Shown here one piece after another: positions 8,121-17,477 of a stretch of 64,000 nt of DNA (positions are counted from its first letter, which is position 1; every line of letters starts with the position of its first letter). The position numbers were made by a program, and so were the translations under genes. The DNA is taken from contig NZ_CP101125.1 in the NCBI RefSeq assembly GCF_024296925.1, positions 7,183,001-7,247,000 on the forward strand. Reading direction: 5' to 3'. Source of the DNA: Pseudomonas nunensis (GTDB taxonomy: Bacteria > Pseudomonadota > Gammaproteobacteria > Pseudomonadales > Pseudomonadaceae). Under the pieces are notes generated by a model. It did no database searches. It saw only the letters and a list, made by a program, of their open reading frames with translations, and was not told the DNA's origin.

Positions 8121-10022
8121 ATGCAACGTTCCATTGCCACCGTTTCCTTGAGCGGTACCCTGCCGGAAAAACTCGAAGCCATCGCCGCCGCCGGGTTTGA
8201 CGGGGTGGAGATTTTCGAGAATGACCTTCTCTACTACGACGGCAGCCCCCGGGAAATTAGACAGATGTGCGCCGATCTCGGGATCGCCATCACGCTGTTT
8301 CAACCCTTCCGCGATTTCGAAGGCTGCCGCCGCGATCGTCTGCAACGCAACCTGGAACGGGCCGAGCGCAAGTTCGACTTGATGCAGGAACTCGGCACGG
8401 ATCTGGTGCTGGTGTGCAGCAACGCGTCGGCCGATTCCCTCGGTGATGAACGCATCCTGATCGATGATCTGCACCTGCTGGCCGAACGCGCCGGCGCTCG
8501 TGGTTTGCGCATTGGCTACGAAGCGCTGGCCTGGGGCCGTCACGTCAATACTTATCAACAGGTGTGGAACATCGTGCGCCAGGCGGATCATCCGAGCCTC
8601 GGTGTGCTGCTCGACAGTTTTCACACGCTGTCGCTCAAGGGCGATCCGAGCGCTATTGCCGAAATTCCCGGCGACAAAATCTTCTTCGTGCAAATGGCCG
8701 ATGCGCCGATCCTCGCCATGGACGTGCTGGAGTGGAGCCGGCATTTCCGCTGCTTCCCGGGCCAGGGTGAATTCGATCTGGCGGGTTTCCTCGCGCCGAT
8801 CATCAAAAGCGGTTACACCGGACCGCTGTCGCTGGAGATCTTCAACGACGGTTTCCGCGCCGCGCCGCCACGGGCCAATGCCGCCGACGGTTTGCGCTCG
8901 TTGCTGTACCTGGAGGAGAAAACCCGCCAGCGCCTGGCGCAGGAAGCCAAGCCTGTGGCCAATGTCGACATCCTGTTCGAAACGCCCAAGGCTAGCGAAT
9001 ACAACGGCATCGAGTTTTTGGAGTTCGCGGTGGATGAAAGCCTCGGCGCCAAGCTCTCGCATTGGCTGGAGCGGCTGGGTTTCGTCAAGGCCGGGCAGCA
9101 TCGCTCCAAGAGCGTCAGCCTGTTGCGTCAGGGCGATATCAACCTGATCCTCAACTCCGAACCGTACTCTTTCGCCCACAGCTTTTTCGAAGCCCACGGT
9201 CCGTCGCTGTGCGCCACCGCCGTGCGGGTCAACGACAGCGCCAGCGCGCTCGCACGCGCCGTGGCCTACAAGGGCCAGCCTTATCGTGGACTGGTCGGCC
9301 CCAACGAACTGGAGCTGGCGGCGGTGCGTGCACCGGACGGCAGCCTGATTTATCTGGTGGACCAGCACGCCGATGTCTACGGCACCGATTTCAATTTGCA
9401 ACCGGCAGCCACCACCAGCGGTGGCCTGAAACGCATCGACCACATGGCCATGGCGCTGCCGGCGGACAGCCTCGACAGTTGGGTGCTGTTCTATAAAAGC
9501 CTGCTGGATTTCGAGGCGGACGACGAGGTGGTGCTGCCCGATCCGTACGGCCTGGTGAAGAGCCGGGCGCTGCGCAGCCGTGATAGTTCGATCCGTTTGC
9601 CGCTGAACATTTCCGAGAACCGCAACACCGCGATCTCACACGCGCTGTCGAGTTATCGCGGCTCCGGGGTGCATCACATCGCCTTCGACTGCGACGACAT
9701 CTTTGCCGAGGTCAGCCGTGCGAAAGAGGCCGGCGTGCCGCTGCTGGATATCCCGCTCAACTATTACGATGACCTCGCCGCGCGGTTTGATTTTGATGAC
9801 GAGTTCCTCAGCGAGCTAGCGTATTTCAACGTGCTCTACGACCGTGATGCCCAGGGTGGCGAGTTGTTCCACGTCTACACCGAGCCATTCGAAGGGCGGT
9901 TCTTCTTTGAAATCATCCAGCGCAAAAATGGCTACGCCGGTTACGGTGCGGCCAACGTCGCGGTGCGCCTGGCGGCCATGGCGAAGTCCCGAAGTGGTGC
10001 CGTACGTCAGGCAAAGTTGTAG
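8121..10022 (+). CDS. quiC: 3-Dehydroshikimate dehydratase fused to an HPPD-like domain
   Basis: A 633-residue fusion. Residues 1 to about 280 form a xylose-isomerase-like TIM barrel that dehydrates 3-dehydroshikimate to protocatechuate; metal ligands expected for QuiC are in place (Glu134 in IGYEALAW, Asp in LLDSFH, Gln in FFVQMAD, Glu in LSLEIFND). Residues from about 290 form a vicinal-oxygen-chelate domain like 4-hydroxyphenylpyruvate dioxygenase, and the HPPD iron ligands are kept: His441 (RIDHMAM), His519 (GVHHIAF) and Glu597 (FFFEIIQR). This architecture is known for Pseudomonas QuiC proteins. The product feeds the beta-ketoadipate pathway, which is not in this window. It sits in a quinate/shikimate cluster with a divergent transporter and a TetR gene about 100 bases downstream. 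Confidence 0.95.
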   Translation: MQRSIATVSLSGTLPEKLEAIAAAGFDGVEIFENDLLYYDGSPREIRQMCADLGIAITLFQPFRDFEGCRRDRLQRNLERAERKFDLMQELGTDLVLVCSNASADSLGDERILIDDLHLLAERAGARGLRIGYEALAWGRHVNTYQQVWNIVRQADHPSLGVLLDSFHTLSLKGDPSAIAEIPGDKIFFVQMADAPILAMDVLEWSRHFRCFPGQGEFDLAGFLAPIIKSGYTGPLSLEIFNDGFRAAPPRANAADGLRSLLYLEEKTRQRLAQEAKPVANVDILFETPKASEYNGIEFLEFAVDESLGAKLSHWLERLGFVKAGQHRSKSVSLLRQGDINLILNSEPYSFAHSFFEAHGPSLCATAVRVNDSASALARAVAYKGQPYRGLVGPNELELAAVRAPDGSLIYLVDQHADVYGTDFNLQPAATTSGGLKRIDHMAMALPADSLDSWVLFYKSLLDFEADDEVVLPDPYGLVKSRALRSRDSSIRLPLNISENRNTAISHALSSYRGSGVHHIAFDCDDIFAEVSRAKEAGVPLLDIPLNYYDDLAARFDFDDEFLSELAYFNVLYDRDAQGGELFHVYTEPFEGRFFFEIIQRKNGYAGYGAANVAVRLAAMAKSRSGAVRQAKL

Positions 10023-10124
10023 GAAAATCGTAAATACGGGGTTAAACCACGGCCGCGCGACTTCCTTCACTGTGCAGCGCGGCCCATAATCGCCAGCCTG
10101 TGCAGTGATGGCCGTGAGCCCGCA

Positions 10125-10802
10125 ATGACGATAACTTCAGAACTCCCCGTAGCCCCCGACGAACCACTTGTGGAGCCTCGCAAGAGTCGCAAGAACAACC
10201 CGGAAAAGACCCGCGAGAACATCCTGCAAGAGGCGATAGTCGAGTTCGTCCAGCAAGGACTTTCCGGCGCTCGCGTCGATGCGATCGCCGAACGCATCCA
10301 CACCTCGAAACGCATGATCTATTACTACTTCGGCAGTAAAGAGCAGCTGTACGTCGAGGTGCTGGAGAAACTCTACGGCGATATCCGCAGCACCGAAAAC
10401 CGTTTGCACCTGGCCGAACTGGCGCCGGTGGAGGCGATTCGGCGGCTGGTGGAATTCACCTTCGATCACCATGACCGCAATGTCGATTTCGTGCGCATCG
10501 TCTGCATCGAGAACATTCACAACGCCGAGTTTGTGAAGCGCTCCGATGCGATCAAGGCGATGAACAACACCATCCTCGATTCTCTGAATGAGATCCTGCG
10601 TCGCGGGGCTGAAGAGGGTGTGTTCCGGGCCGGCCTGGATCCGCTGGACGTGCATTTGCTGATCAGTTCGTTCTGCTTCTACCGCGTGTCGAACCGCCAT
10701 ACCTTCAGTGAGATATTTCAGATCGACTTGCCGGATGAAACCGTCAAGCAGCGTCATCGGGCGATGATTTGCGAGTCGGTTTTGCGCTATTTGCAGGCCT
10801 GA
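10125..10802 (+). CDS. TetR family transcriptional regulator of the quiC cluster
   Basis: A 225-residue regulator with a basic N-terminal extension followed by a TetR helix-turn-helix (ENILQEAIVEFVQQGLSG... MIYYYFGSKEQLY, residues about 26-80) and a ligand-binding C-terminal half. Its position behind quiC and facing the aroQ operon, the same as recalled for PA0243, makes it the likely local regulator. A 19-base motif found before both quiC/transporter and aroQ is the best operator candidate. The ligand is probably an intermediate such as dehydroshikimate or protocatechuate (inference). The start at 10125 has only a weak ribosome-binding site. Confidence 0.92.
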   Translation: MTITSELPVAPDEPLVEPRKSRKNNPEKTRENILQEAIVEFVQQGLSGARVDAIAERIHTSKRMIYYYFGSKEQLYVEVLEKLYGDIRSTENRLHLAELAPVEAIRRLVEFTFDHHDRNVDFVRIVCIENIHNAEFVKRSDAIKAMNNTILDSLNEILRRGAEEGVFRAGLDPLDVHLLISSFCFYRVSNRHTFSEIFQIDLPDETVKQRHRAMICESVLRYLQA

Positions 10803-10804
10803 CC

Positions 10805-10849
10805 TGTGGCGAGGGGGCTTGCCCCCGTTGGGCTGCGAAGCAGCCCCCC
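10805..10849. repeat. Single REP element (GTGGCGAGGGGGCTTG class)
   Basis: TGTGGCGAGGGGGCTTGCCC followed by the GGGCTGCGAAGCAGCCCCCC hairpin. It fills the 49-base gap between the convergent TetR and shikimate-dehydrogenase-like genes. Confidence 0.88.
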
Positions 10850-10851
10850 AT

Positions 10852-11715
10852 TCAACCATTCAAACTCTGAAAATGCGCCAGCATCCGCGACGCATCCGGC
10901 ACCACGCCACTGAACAATTCAAATGCCTTCACCGCCTGGAACACCGCCATGGTGCCGCCATCCAGTGTCCGGCAACCCAAGGCCCGGGCGTTGCGCAGCA
11001 GTTCGGTTTCCAGTGGGAAGTAAACAATCTCCGCCACCCACAAGTCAGTCCTCAACAGCTCCACCGGCACCGGCATGCCCGGCAGTTTTTTCATGCCCAT
11101 GGGCGTGGTGTTCACCAGACCATCAGCCAGCGCCAAGGTACTCGCCAGATCATGCCCGGCCACGGCTCGGCCAGCACCGAAATGCTGATTGAGGTTGTTC
11201 GCCAGCGCCTGTGCCCGGCCGTCATCCACATCGAAAATGCTGAGTTGCTGGACGCCTTCGCTGAGCAACGCGTGGGCCACCGCCGCACCTGCTCCACCGG
11301 CCCCCATTTGGACTACACGCTCACGGGCAACGTCCTTCAAGCCTCGGCGAAAACCCTCGGCAAAACCCAGGCAGTCGGTGTTGTGGCCGATGCGTTTTCC
11401 ATCCTTCAGCACCACCGTGTTGACCGCACCAATGCCCCGGGCCTCCGGGGACAAATCGTCGAGCAACGGGATGATCGCCTGCTTGCACGGGAAGGTGATG
11501 TTCAGCCCGGTGAAGTTCATGCGCTCGGCGGCCATCAGCAGGTCGGGCAGGGCGTTAAGGTCGAGCTGCAAATGGTCGAGGTCGATCAAGCGGTATAGAT
11601 AACGCAGGCCCTGGGCATCGCCTTCATGCTCGTGCAGCGTTGGCGTGCGCGAGGCCTGGATGCCCGCGCCGATCAGCCCAGCAAGTACCACGGTGTTATG
11701 TGTCATGGCGCTCAT
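10852..11715 (-). CDS. Shikimate/quinate dehydrogenase family protein (AroE paralogue)
   Basis: A 287-residue AroE-family oxidoreductase that should interconvert 3-dehydroshikimate and shikimate (or dehydroquinate and quinate) with NAD(P). Motifs seen: [17 protein letters not shown] with the catalytic Lys, [15 protein letters not shown] with the substrate-binding Asn/Asp, a dinucleotide-binding loop [15 protein letters not shown], and [12 protein letters not shown]. It is not the housekeeping aroE, since it is co-transcribed with a second aroQ and faces quiC; a catabolic paralogue (RifI2-like) is likely. The start at 11715 overlaps the aroQ stop (ATGA); an internal ATG at 11706 is possible. 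Confidence 0.92.
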   Translation of the reverse strand: MSAMTHNTVVLAGLIGAGIQASRTPTLHEHEGDAQGLRYLYRLIDLDHLQLDLNALPDLLMAAERMNFTGLNITFPCKQAIIPLLDDLSPEARGIGAVNTVVLKDGKRIGHNTDCLGFAEGFRRGLKDVARERVVQMGAGGAGAAVAHALLSEGVQQLSIFDVDDGRAQALANNLNQHFGAGRAVAGHDLASTLALADGLVNTTPMGMKKLPGMPVPVELLRTDLWVAEIVYFPLETELLRNARALGCRTLDGGTMAVFQAVKAFELFSGVVPDASRMLAHFQSLNG

Positions 11716-12152
11716 CCCTTCAAACGTAGGCTGAAATGCTCCAGCGCCAGACGATAGCCGTGGCTGCCGAAACCGGCCATCACTGCGGTGGCAATGGCTG
11801 AGACGAAGGAGTGGTGACGGAACGGTTCGCGGGCGTGGACGTTGGACAGATGAACTTCGATCACTGGCAGTTCACAGGCGACCAAGGCATCGCGGATCGC
11901 CACTGAGGTGTGGGTCCAGGCTGCCGGGTTGATCACAATCCCGGCGCAGCGGCCACGGGCGGCGTGAATCCAGTCGAGCAATTCGCCTTCATGGTTGGTC
12001 TGGCGAAACTCCACCGTCAGGCCGAATTCCTCGGCGGCGCGTCCGCACATCGCGGAAATGTCGGCCAGGGTTTCGTGGCCGTAGGTCGCCGGTTCACGGG
12101 TGCCGAGCAGGTTCAGGTTCGGGCCGTTGAGCACCAGAACGATAGGGGGCAT
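11712..12152 (-). CDS. aroQ: Type II 3-dehydroquinate dehydratase
   Basis: A 146-residue protein with the type II dehydroquinase signature: [17 protein letters not shown] at the N terminus, the catalytic Tyr in [21 protein letters not shown] in the middle, and [17 protein letters not shown] with the catalytic His. It interconverts 3-dehydroquinate and 3-dehydroshikimate as a dodecamer in the cytoplasm. The ATG at 12152 is chosen over an upstream in-frame ATG at 12182 because GGAGAG lies correctly before it and the family begins there. Within this cluster it probably serves quinate catabolism, not aromatic amino acid synthesis. Confidence 0.95.
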   Translation of the reverse strand: MPPIVLVLNGPNLNLLGTREPATYGHETLADISAMCGRAAEEFGLTVEFRQTNHEGELLDWIHAARGRCAGIVINPAAWTHTSVAIRDALVACELPVIEVHLSNVHAREPFRHHSFVSAIATAVMAGFGSHGYRLALEHFSLRLKG

Positions 12153-12213
12153 CGGATTCTCTCCACTTATTATTGTTGGCATTGGCTATTGATTTCAGCC
12201 TGTGGAGATAAAT

Positions 12214-12232
12214 TGTACTAGCTGGTTAATTT
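12214..12232. promoter_or_regulatory. Putative operator, copy 2 of 2 (aroQ side)
   Basis: TGTACTAGCTGGTTAATTT, 62 bases upstream of the aroQ ATG, matching the minus-strand motif at 7884-7902 at 16 of 19 positions with GTACTAGC and GTTA fully conserved. A likely binding site of the TetR protein at 10125. Confidence 0.6.
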
Positions 12233-12292
12233 GGTCAATTGAAGAGGTGGCGTCGCAGGTTTTTGTGTGCGGTGATCGGACGGTTTGAATAT

Positions 12293-13204
12293 TCAGCGCG
12301 GCAAATGTTCGACCAGAAAATCTATGAACGCCCGCAACCTTAACGGCACATGCCGACTCTGCGGATACAGCAGGGTGAAGGGGCGCGAGCGTCCGCCATA
12401 CGGTTTGAGCACTTCCACCAGCGAACCATCCGCCAACTCTTTTTCGACGATGAAACGATAGGTCTGAAACAAACCCGCAGCGTGTTTCGCCAGGGTCACG
12501 CCGCCCAGCACGTCGTCGGAGCAACTGAGGTTGCCCTCGGCAAGAATCTCCCGAGGCTCGCCATTGTCATTGAACAGCCAGGCAATCCGCCGGCCGCTGC
12601 TGGGCAATTCGTACTGAATGCATTCGTGCTGCGGGAGATCATCCAGGGTCTGCGGCACCCCGGCGCGCTTCAGGTAATCGGGACTGGCGATCATCACCAG
12701 CGCCGCGTCCTCCAGCTGCCTGGCGATCAAACCCGAATCCGGAATCGCCCGCACCCGGATCGCCATGTCATAGCCTTCGCCAACAAAGTCGATGTTGCGA
12801 TTGCTGATATGCGTCTCGACCTTCACCGCTGGAAACCGCGCGCGAAACGCCGGCAGCAACGGCAAGATCCGGTGATGGGCATAGGTCGTAGGAATACTGA
12901 TACGCAGGGTGCCGGACGGTTCCTGCTGCTGGCCCATGACCTCCCTTTGCGCTTCAACCAACTGCGCCAGCGCCTGACGGCATTCCTCGTAATAACGTCG
13001 ACCACTGTCGGTCAACTTGACGCTACGGGTGGTGCGGGCGAACAACCGCACCGCCAAGCGTTCCTCCATGCGCGACACCGAACGGCTCACGGCGGCCGGC
13101 GTCACCCCGGCGACCAGCGCGGCGGCGGTAAAGCTGCCAGCCTCGGCGGCCAGGCAAAACAGCTCGATGCTGCCGAGCTGAAGATCGTCGAAATGTCGCT
13201 GCAT
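12293..13204 (-). CDS. LysR family transcriptional regulator
   Basis: A 303-residue LysR-type regulator: winged helix-turn-helix at residues about 10-67 (IELFCLAAEAGSFTAAALVA, then LFARTTRSVKLTDSGRRYY) and a type 2 periplasmic-binding-like effector domain after residue 90. It lies upstream of aroQ on the same strand with about 140 bases between, but that gap holds the putative TetR operator, so it need not regulate the quinate cluster. The target is unknown; the gene upstream on the other strand is the DUF4160 protein. Confidence 0.92.
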   Translation of the reverse strand: MQRHFDDLQLGSIELFCLAAEAGSFTAAALVAGVTPAAVSRSVSRMEERLAVRLFARTTRSVKLTDSGRRYYEECRQALAQLVEAQREVMGQQQEPSGTLRISIPTTYAHHRILPLLPAFRARFPAVKVETHISNRNIDFVGEGYDMAIRVRAIPDSGLIARQLEDAALVMIASPDYLKRAGVPQTLDDLPQHECIQYELPSSGRRIAWLFNDNGEPREILAEGNLSCSDDVLGGVTLAKHAAGLFQTYRFIVEKELADGSLVEVLKPYGGRSRPFTLLYPQSRHVPLRLRAFIDFLVEHLPR

Positions 13205-13445
13205 GATTGATTACGCCGGGGATCAAATGAAGGCTCGAGCTCTGTATTTATCAAATGCCCGCGCATTAATACAGCCTGTTACTACGAAAGGATTGCTTAC
13301 CATTTTCCGGGGTAGTGGGCAGGGCGTTCGTGGTCTCGAAAGCTAGGCTCAGTTCAGGTGGCTGATTTGGGGAAGTCAGCGCCAGTTATCGGAATTCCAA
13401 GGAATGTCGAGTCTTGCGACTTATTAACCTAACGGATGGGTTAGC

Positions 13446-13874
13446 ATGAGATTATTCAGCTACAAAGGGTTTTCAATGGTGATCATGTTGCGCGATGAGC
13501 ACTGCCCGCCACACGCGCATGTGGACGCCGGAACCTGGAGCGCGCGCTTCAAATTCAGTTTTTGGCACAACGCTGTCGAGCTTTGGGATGTGGTGCCGCT
13601 TTCGCGCCGCCCGCCGGTGGCGGTGCTGGAGGGATTGCGCCATGCCCTCAGGCAACCGGCCCACTTGCGCAGGGCGCGGGGCATCTGGTGGGACAAGTTG
13701 CACACCGCTTGCCTCGACAATCAGTTGTGGGACGGGGAGAGCAACGAAGTCGTGGTCATGAAACGGCTCGCCAGCACGACCTACATGATTGGGTCGGCGT
13801 ATTACGAGCCTGATGAGAACAAGACCCTGCTGGCGCTGATAGGTGCACCGGAGGGCGTGGAGATCGAGTTATGA
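13446..13874 (+). CDS. DUF4160 domain protein, possible toxin of a two-gene module
   Basis: A 142-residue protein. The segment VIMLRDEHCPPHAHVDAG near residue 15 matches the hallmark of DUF4160 (a short strand followed by P-P-H-x-H). The C-terminal half has no motif that I recognise. It is followed by a DUF2442 gene with a four-base ATGA overlap, the layout found in many DUF4160/DUF2442 pairs suspected to be toxin-antitoxin modules. Function is unproven. Weak inverted repeat CTAAC/GTTAG lies just before the ATG (13430-13444) and could serve autoregulation. Confidence 0.8.
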   Translation: MRLFSYKGFSMVIMLRDEHCPPHAHVDAGTWSARFKFSFWHNAVELWDVVPLSRRPPVAVLEGLRHALRQPAHLRRARGIWWDKLHTACLDNQLWDGESNEVVVMKRLASTTYMIGSAYYEPDENKTLLALIGAPEGVEIEL

Positions 13875-14317
13875 AAACGATATCGGCCAAACTGCAGGTG
13901 GATCGGCCAGTGACTGAAGAGGTGCTGGGCGAGGCAATTGAACGGGGGCGACTGCGCCACAAAAGTGCTTTGCAGGCGACGGCGGTGACCTTCCAGGATG
14001 GGTGCCTGACGATCCGCTTCGAGGATGGCGCTGGTTTGTTGCTACCTGTGAAACTCTTCCCGGAGTTCGATGGTTTTGAGGCCGAGGATTTTGCCGCCCT
14101 TACCGTCGGTTTTTCGGGCACCGCACTGTGCAATGAAGAGAAGGACTTGCACGTCTCCATCGCCGGGCTGATTTCCGCCAGCAAGCCGCTGATGAATATG
14201 GCGGCCTCGGTCATTTCCTCGCGCAATGGTCGCCAAAGCAGCGCCGCCAAGGCTGAAGCGGCCCGGGCTAACGGTAAAAAGGGCGGTCGCCCGCGCAAGG
14301 TCGAAGTCGTCCAATAA
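13871..14317 (+). CDS. DUF2442 domain protein, possible antitoxin
   Basis: A 148-residue protein. The middle part (FQDGCLTIRFEDGAGLLLPV followed by NEEKDLHVSIAGLISAS) resembles DUF2442, which in other bacteria accompanies DUF4160. The tail is very basic and ends in NGKKGGRPRKVEVVQ, an AT-hook-like GRPRK stretch that suggests DNA binding, as expected for an autoregulatory antitoxin. Its start overlaps the preceding stop by four bases. The assignment as an antitoxin is inference. Confidence 0.78.
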   Translation: MKTISAKLQVDRPVTEEVLGEAIERGRLRHKSALQATAVTFQDGCLTIRFEDGAGLLLPVKLFPEFDGFEAEDFAALTVGFSGTALCNEEKDLHVSIAGLISASKPLMNMAASVISSRNGRQSSAAKAEAARANGKKGGRPRKVEVVQ

Positions 14318-14328
14318 GCAGCACTCAC

Positions 14329-14357
14329 AAAAAAGCCGTCATCAAGACGGCTGATTT
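14329..14357. terminator. Bidirectional intrinsic terminator
   Basis: AAAAAAGCCGTC-ATCAA-GACGGCTGATTT between the DUF2442 stop and the trmA stop; an A-run on one side and a T-rich side on the other let it serve both convergent units. Confidence 0.85.
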
Positions 14358-14374
14358 GTATCTGGCACCTGCAA

Positions 14375-15454
14375 TCAACGCCGGGTCAGCAGCACCCCGG
14401 ATTCCATGTGATGGGTCCACGGGAACTGGTCGAACATCGCGCATTGGCTGATGCGATGGGTGTCATGCAGCTGGGCGATGTTGTCGGCCAAGGTCTGCGG
14501 GTTGCAGGAGATGTAGAGGATGTTGTCGAAGCGTCGGGTCAATTCGCAGGTGTCCGGGTCCATGCCGGCGCGCGGCGGGTCGACGAACACACTGCCGAAC
14601 TCGTAGCTCTTGAGGTCGATGCCTTGAAGGCGACGGAACGGCCGCACTTCGTTCAAGGCTTCGGTCAGTTCTTCGGCGGACAAACGCACCAGGGTGACGT
14701 TATCCACAGCGTTTTCGCTCAGGTTGCTCAGCGCCGCGTTGACCGAACTCTTGCTGATCTCGGTGGCCAGCGCTTTGCGCGCACGGGTGGCGAGGGGCAG
14801 GGTGAAGTTGCCGTTGCCGCAATACAGCTCCAGCAAATCGTCGGTGCGATCGCCCAAGGCGTCGTAAGCCCAGTTCAGCATCTTCTGGTTCACGGTGCCG
14901 TTGGGCTGGGTGAACGCGCCTTCCGGCTGGCGGTAGCTGAACGTGCGGCCGCCGACTTCGAAGTGCTCGACCACGTAATCCTGGCCGATGACTTCGCGTT
15001 TGCCCTTGGAGCGACCGATGATGCTGACGTTCAGGTCCGCCGCCAGTTTCGACGCAGCGGTGTGCCAGTGCTCGTCCAACGGACGGTGATAGCACAGGGT
15101 GATCATCGCATCGCCGGCCAGGGTGGTCAGGAACTCCACCTGAAATAGCTTGTGGCTCAGGGCTGCACTCGCTTGCCACGCGGCCTTGAGCTGCGGCATC
15201 AGTTCATTGATGCGCAGGCTGGCGATCGGGAATTCTTCGATCAGGATCGGCGTGCGCTTGTCGTCCTGGGCAAACATCGCGTAGTGACGGTCGCCGCCTT
15301 CGCGCCACAGGCGAAACTCTGCGCGCAGGCGAAAGTTTTTCAGCGGCGAGTCGAATACGACGGGTTCTGGCGCACCAAACGGTGCCAGCAGGTCACGCAA
15401 ACGCGTGACCTTTTCTTCGAGCTGTACGGCGTAGGCCTGGGAATCAAAAGTCAT
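14375..15454 (-). CDS. trmA: tRNA (uracil-5-)-methyltransferase
   Basis: A 359-residue SAM-dependent enzyme that makes m5U54 (ribothymidine) in the T-loop of tRNA. Motifs: the SAM-binding [23 protein letters not shown], the catalytic Cys in [11 protein letters not shown] and the C-terminal [14 protein letters not shown] with the general-base Glu. The start is the ATG at 15454, which overlaps the stop of the upstream permease gene (ATGA) and gives an N terminus matching E. coli TrmA; an earlier ATG at 15466 is inside the permease gene. It is probably co-transcribed with the permease. Confidence 0.96.
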   Translation of the reverse strand: MTFDSQAYAVQLEEKVTRLRDLLAPFGAPEPVVFDSPLKNFRLRAEFRLWREGGDRHYAMFAQDDKRTPILIEEFPIASLRINELMPQLKAAWQASAALSHKLFQVEFLTTLAGDAMITLCYHRPLDEHWHTAASKLAADLNVSIIGRSKGKREVIGQDYVVEHFEVGGRTFSYRQPEGAFTQPNGTVNQKMLNWAYDALGDRTDDLLELYCGNGNFTLPLATRARKALATEISKSSVNAALSNLSENAVDNVTLVRLSAEELTEALNEVRPFRRLQGIDLKSYEFGSVFVDPPRAGMDPDTCELTRRFDNILYISCNPQTLADNIAQLHDTHRISQCAMFDQFPWTHHMESGVLLTRR

Positions 15455-16746
15455 GCGTTGAACCAACCCAACTTGATCACGAACAGAATCGACAGAATCA
15501 CCAGCGCCGGGTTCAGCTCACGGGCGCGGCCGGACAGCAACTTGATCACGGTCCAGGAAATGAAACCGAAGGCGATGCCGTTGGCGATGGAATATGTGAA
15601 CGGCATGGCCAGCGCGGTGACCACGACCGGTGCGGCAACGGTGATGTCGTCCCAGTCTATTTCGGCCAGGCCGGATGTCATCAGTACTGCGACGAACAGC
15701 AGTGCCGGTGCCGTAGCGAACGCCGGAACGCTGGCGGCCAGTGGCGAGAAGAACAACGCCAGCAGGAACAGAATCGCCACCACGATGGCGGTCAGGCCGG
15801 TGCGGCCACCGGCACTCACGCCGGCTGCGGATTCGATGTAGCTGGTGGTGGTCGAGGTGCCCAGCAGCGAACCGGCCATGGCCGCGGTGCTGTCGGCGAT
15901 CAGCGCACGACCCATTTTCGGCATGTGGCCGTCCTTGCCCATCAGGCCGGCGCGCTTGGCGACGCCGATCAGGGTGCCGGAGTTGTCGAACAGGTCGACG
16001 AACAGGAAGGCGAAGATCACGCTGACCAGACCGATGTCCAGTGCGCCCTTGATGTCCAGTTGCAGGAAGGTCGGGGCCAGCGAAGGTGGCATCGACATCA
16101 CGCCGCCGAACGCGGTGAAGCCCATCACGATGGAAACAATGGTCACCGCCAGGATGCCGATCAGTACCGCGCCGCGCACGGCGAGTGCTTCGAGGGCGAC
16201 GATCAGGGCAAAGCCCAGGGTCGCGAGGATCGGTGCCGGTTGTTTCAGGTCACCGAGGCCGACCATGGTCGCCGGGTTGCTGACCACGATGCCGGCGTTG
16301 TGCAGGGCGATCAGCGCCAGGAACAGGCCGATACCCGCAGCAATCGCCGAGCGCAGGGGCAGCGGGATGCTGTTGATGATCCATTCACGGATGCGGAAGA
16401 TCGACAGCAGGAAGAAGCACACCGCCGAAATGAACACTGCACCCAGCGCCACTTGCCAGGTATGGCCCATGTGCAGGACCACGGTGTAGGTGAAGAATGC
16501 GTTCAGGCCCATGCCCGGCGCGAGGGCGATCGGGTAGTTGGCGATCAGGCCCATCACCGTCGAACCGAAGGCGGCGGCCAGGCACGTAGCGACAAACACC
16601 GCGCCCTTGTCCATACCGGTCTCGCCGAGGATGCTCGGGTTGACGAACAGAATGTAGGCCATGGCCAGGAAGGTCGTGACGCCCGCAAGAATCTCGGTCC
16701 GCACGTTGGTGTTATGTGCCTTGAGTTGAAACAGCCTTTCCAGCAT
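15451..16746 (-). CDS. NCS2/AzgA-type purine permease
   Basis: A 431-residue membrane protein with about twelve to fourteen helices of the adenine/guanine/hypoxanthine branch (AzgA-like: YgfQ, PurP) of the NCS2 superfamily. Diagnostic segments: [18 protein letters not shown] near the N terminus, [16 protein letters not shown], and [20 protein letters not shown]. It should import a purine base by proton symport across the inner membrane; which base cannot be said. It overlaps the trmA start by four bases. Confidence 0.93.
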   Translation of the reverse strand: MLERLFQLKAHNTNVRTEILAGVTTFLAMAYILFVNPSILGETGMDKGAVFVATCLAAAFGSTVMGLIANYPIALAPGMGLNAFFTYTVVLHMGHTWQVALGAVFISAVCFFLLSIFRIREWIINSIPLPLRSAIAAGIGLFLALIALHNAGIVVSNPATMVGLGDLKQPAPILATLGFALIVALEALAVRGAVLIGILAVTIVSIVMGFTAFGGVMSMPPSLAPTFLQLDIKGALDIGLVSVIFAFLFVDLFDNSGTLIGVAKRAGLMGKDGHMPKMGRALIADSTAAMAGSLLGTSTTTSYIESAAGVSAGGRTGLTAIVVAILFLLALFFSPLAASVPAFATAPALLFVAVLMTSGLAEIDWDDITVAAPVVVTALAMPFTYSIANGIAFGFISWTVIKLLSGRARELNPALVILSILFVIKLGWFNA

Positions 16747-16951
16747 GTCTGCTCCCCGTGGCGCGCAGTGCGCCGTGAATGTATCGACCTCAACAGCAAA
16801 GCACAGACTGCCCAGGGCGCCCGGAATTTTCTGTGGGTCGGAAAAAGCCGCGCATCATACCAGCCGCGTGGGGTAATGGCTGCGATCGTCGGCGATGTTT
16901 TGCCATTCGCTGAACTGAGCCATACTGCGCGCCTGTTTTGGGGGAGTCTTC

Positions 16952-17410
16952 ATGGTTCGCATCAAGCGCAATTTTGTTCGGTCATTTGGGCTGTTTTTCG
17001 CGTTGCTGGCCGGTGTGCCTGCCGTAATGGCGGCGTCGGCACCGCCGTTGACCAATGTTCAGGTGCTCAAGGTCCAGTCCGCCACCTGTGGCATTGAAAA
17101 TATTTCTGCCGGGCAAGAACGCACCACCTGCGATCACGGCGGGGCGAACATCAAGGTCTATGTGCTGGAAATGGGTTACGGACGCGGACCGCGTGCTTCC
17201 ATCGACGGTTTTAGCGTCGCCGGCGGGCAGACCAACGTCTGCGCCTACGGCAACGGCAACCCGACGCAATGCACCAGCACCGAGACCAGGGTTGTCGGAA
17301 AGCTTTACGTCTATGACCTGGGCGACAGGCAGGAAGGGACATTCACCTTCAGCAACACCTCGATCAACGCGCCGGGCAACACGCTATCGACGCAGCTTTA
17401 CATCAAGTAA
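16952..17410 (+). CDS. Small secreted protein, DUF4879/YolA-like
   Basis: A 152-residue protein with an N-terminal signal peptide (basic start, hydrophobic stretch LFFALLAGVPAVMA, cleavage likely after VMA). The mature part is rich in beta-type sequence, with four Cys (two disulfides plausible in the periplasm or outside), and contains TTCDHGGANIKVYVLEMGYG, which recalls the DUF4879/YolA family of small secreted proteins. The family link is from memory of the pattern and is only moderately sure. No function is known. It stands alone, upstream of a DJ-1-like gene on the same strand. Confidence 0.8.
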   Translation: MVRIKRNFVRSFGLFFALLAGVPAVMAASAPPLTNVQVLKVQSATCGIENISAGQERTTCDHGGANIKVYVLEMGYGRGPRASIDGFSVAGGQTNVCAYGNGNPTQCTSTETRVVGKLYVYDLGDRQEGTFTFSNTSINAPGNTLSTQLYIK

Positions 17411-17477
17411 CGACCGGGCGCGAACCAGGGTCAATAAAGCTGACTACGCTTTAAGGATCATCCTGTGGACCGTGCCC

